From Bacteroidetes bacterium GWA2_30_7 (GTDB lineage: Bacteria; Bacteroidota; Bacteroidia; Bacteroidales; GWF2-33-38), in the NCBI GenBank assembly GCA_001768155.1, contig MENC01000106.1, positions 1-6,704 on the forward strand: a DNA stretch of 6,704 nucleotides, given 5' to 3'. Shown here in pieces: positions 5,041-6,704 of the stretch. The notes beneath the pieces were generated by a model. It had not been told where the DNA came from and searched no databases. It saw only the letters and a list, made by a program, of their open reading frames with translations. How positions within the stretch are numbered: the stretch's first letter is position 1; each line of letters begins with the position of its first letter. The translations under genes were made by a program, and so were the position numbers.

Positions 5041-6704
5041 TTAACTACATTTTGAAGTTCCGCAACTATTGCAGATTAAGCAACCTTCCTGATAAACCAA
5101 TGAATCTGAACCGCAATTAACACACGATTGTCCTTTGGCTGCTTTCGTTCCATCAGGAATATATTTGCGTAAAGCACGTTCTACTCCATTTTTCCAGGTA
5201 TTAATGCTTTCGGTATCGAGCTGTAGCGACGAAATTAATGTTACAACATGCTGTAATGGCATTCCATGGCGTAATACTCCGGAAATTAATTTTGCATAAT
5301 TCCAAAATTCTTTATCGAACATTCTCGAAAGTCCTTCAAATGTTGTGCGATAGCCATATTTATCAACATATTGAAAATCGTATCTGGAGTTTTCGTCGTT
5401 GCCTTTACTTTTAATAATAACACCTTTTTTGATTGATTTTGGAATATTTAAGGCATCATCCTCAACCATTCCTGTAAAAATTTCGTAGGGTTCGCCATCT
5501 AATAAACCTACAAAGGCAACCCAACTTTCTTTATTGTTTTGAAATCTTACAACATCTGCATCTAATTTATCGGGTCGTTTTTTTGGGTCGTTTGTAGTTG
5601 GTACTTCTTCTTTTTTATTTGAAACTAAAACACCTGTACGAGAACCATCTCTGTAAACTGTAACTCCCTTACACCCACTTTTCCAAGCAGTTTCATATAC
5701 CTGAGAAACCAATTGTTCGGTAACATTTTCAGGAAGATTTACAGTAACGCTGATTGAATGGTCAACCCATTTTTGAATCTGTCCTTGCATTTTTACTTTG
5801 CTTAACCAGTCAACATCGTTAGAAGTTGCTTTATAATATGGAGATAATTCAATCAAATGAGTTATCATTTTTTCATCATAAGTTTTAACTTTTTCGGCAT
5901 TATGTCCATTTATTTCTAACATAGTTAAAAATTTATGATGCAATACATTAAATTCTTCCCAGGCATCGCCAAGTTCGTCAACGAAAGATATTTTTACATC
6001 CGAATCGTTTGGATTTACTTTTCTACGACGTTTGTAATATGGCATAAAAACAGGTTCTATACCTGATGTAGTCTGAGTCATAAGACTTGTTGTTCCGGTT
6101 GGTGCAATTGTAAGAAGTGCAATATTTCTTCTTCCATATTTTACCATATCGCGGTACAATTGTTCGTCAGCCTCTTTTATTCTTAGTATTAATGGATTTT
6201 TTTTCTCTTTGTGTGAATCATAAATTGCAAATGCTCCTCTGTCTTTTGCTAAATAAACCGATGAACGATAAGCCTCAATTGCTAATGTTTTATGAACTTC
6301 TACCGAAAAATCAATAGCATTATCGCTGCCATATCTAAGTCCAAGAGCTGCAAGCATATCGCCTTCGGCAGTTATACCAATTCCTGTTCGGCGACCTTCT
6401 TCGGCTTTTACTTTTATGTTTTCCCATAGTCTGCGTTCGACTCTTTTAATTTCGGCTTCTTCGGGGTCGCAGCTTATTTTACTTAAAATTGCATCTATTT
6501 TTTCTAATTCTAAATCAATTATATCGTCCATAATGCGTTGCGAAATGGCAACGTGTTTTTTAAACAGGTCGAAATTGAATTTTGCATCTCCGGTAAATGG
6601 GCTATCGACATAGCTATAAAGGTTTAGTGCAATTAATCTACAGCTATCGTAGGGGCAAAGAGGGATTTCACCGCAAGGATTTGTAGAAACTGTTTTGTAT
6701 CCAT
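5041..6704 (-). CDS. nrdJ: Class II adenosylcobalamin-dependent ribonucleotide reductase, C-terminal part (5' end outside window)
   Basis: This enzyme reduces ribonucleotides to deoxyribonucleotides for DNA synthesis using a thiyl radical generated with vitamin B12 coenzyme, and needs no oxygen. The frame is open to the right edge: 553 residues are visible, and an ATG at 6531 is internal (IMDDIIDLELEKID). In fragment numbering, STNPCGEIPLCPYDSCRL (6-23) contains the active-site Asn8, radical Cys10 and Glu12; IAPTGTTSLMTQTTSGIEPV (199-218) is the conserved phosphate-binding PTGT region; VYRDGSRTG (339-347) is also family-typical. The C-terminus has cysteines at 517, 520, 531, 534, 537 and 542 (CVNCG, GCLICNSCGTSKC), the zinc-ribbon-like tail of the NrdJ_Z subfamily that probably supplies reducing thiols. 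No separate small subunit is visible, as expected for class II. Members are about 800 or more residues, so roughly the N-terminal third is missing. It converges on the terminator at 4983-5008. A cobalamin riboswitch, if present, would lie outside the window. Confidence 0.95.
   Translation of the reverse strand, partial: GYKTVSTNPCGEIPLCPYDSCRLIALNLYSYVDSPFTGDAKFNFDLFKKHVAISQRIMDDIIDLELEKIDAILSKISCDPEEAEIKRVERRLWENIKVKAEEGRRTGIGITAEGDMLAALGLRYGSDNAIDFSVEVHKTLAIEAYRSSVYLAKDRGAFAIYDSHKEKKNPLILRIKEADEQLYRDMVKYGRRNIALLTIAPTGTTSLMTQTTSGIEPVFMPYYKRRRKVNPNDSDVKISFVDELGDAWEEFNVLHHKFLTMLEINGHNAEKVKTYDEKMITHLIELSPYYKATSNDVDWLSKVKMQGQIQKWVDHSISVTVNLPENVTEQLVSQVYETAWKSGCKGVTVYRDGSRTGVLVSNKKEEVPTTNDPKKRPDKLDADVVRFQNNKESWVAFVGLLDGEPYEIFTGMVEDDALNIPKSIKKGVIIKSKGNDENSRYDFQYVDKYGYRTTFEGLSRMFDKEFWNYAKLISGVLRHGMPLQHVVTLISSLQLDTESINTWKNGVERALRKYIPDGTKAAKGQSCVNCGSDSLVYQEGCLICNSCGTSKCS

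Noticed and set aside
5041..6531. Taking the ATG at 6531 as the start of the reductase
   Set aside because: The frame stays open to the window edge, and the upstream part encodes the essential STNPCGE active-site segment, so that Met is internal.
6117..6613. Short plus-strand frames near the right edge
   Set aside because: They are antisense to the strongly conserved reductase coding sequence.

Overview
The window looks like chromosomal DNA from an AT-rich member of the Bacteroidota, most likely Bacteroidales or a relative. This rests on four signs: a two-component pair very close to RprX/RprY of Bacteroides and Porphyromonas, two lipoproteins with short Bacteroidota-style signal peptides (FTAC-KKDK and IQSC), TAnnTTTG-type promoter elements in place of the E. 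coli -10, and no strong Shine-Dalgarno sequences. No phage, conjugation, CRISPR, toxin-antitoxin or RNA gene is visible.

Layout. Positions 1-734 (minus) hold most of a lipoprotein gene whose 3' end lies beyond the left edge; the protein appears to carry two lipocalin-like halves. Positions 735-1350 are a long intergenic region between divergent genes. It holds AT-rich sequence with spaced GATTAAT motifs, a compact cluster of two dyads (1047-1110), four GTTAA direct repeats at an exact 10-bp period (1277-1311), and a TAATTTTG promoter element (1339-1346) just 4 bases before the next start codon. Positions 1351-3586 (plus) are a histidine kinase and an OmpR-type response regulator overlapping by 14 bp, followed by a hairpin terminator candidate. 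Positions 3779-4651 (plus) encode a second lipoprotein built from two copies of one roughly 120-residue unit. Positions 4673-4958 are a 286-bp MITE-like element with imperfect terminal inverted repeats, GTTAAT on both sides and several internal hairpins. Positions 4983-5008 are a perfect 26-bp palindrome acting as a shared terminator. Positions 5041-6704 (minus) are the C-terminal 553 codons of a class II (adenosylcobalamin-dependent) ribonucleotide reductase with a C-terminal zinc-ribbon-like cysteine cluster; its start lies beyond the right edge.

How it fits together. The kinase would sense an envelope signal and phosphorylate the regulator. The 10-bp GTTAA array lies about 40-74 bp before the probable transcription start of the pair, the geometry expected for OmpR/PhoB-type regulators on tandem direct repeats, so autoregulation is the most attractive testable idea here. 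The plus-strand lipoprotein could belong to the same envelope regulon, but only proximity suggests it. The reductase is an independent housekeeping gene converging on the shared terminator. I do not see a clearly new multi-gene system. The most novel-looking items are the GTTAA array, the MITE-like element and the palindrome cluster.
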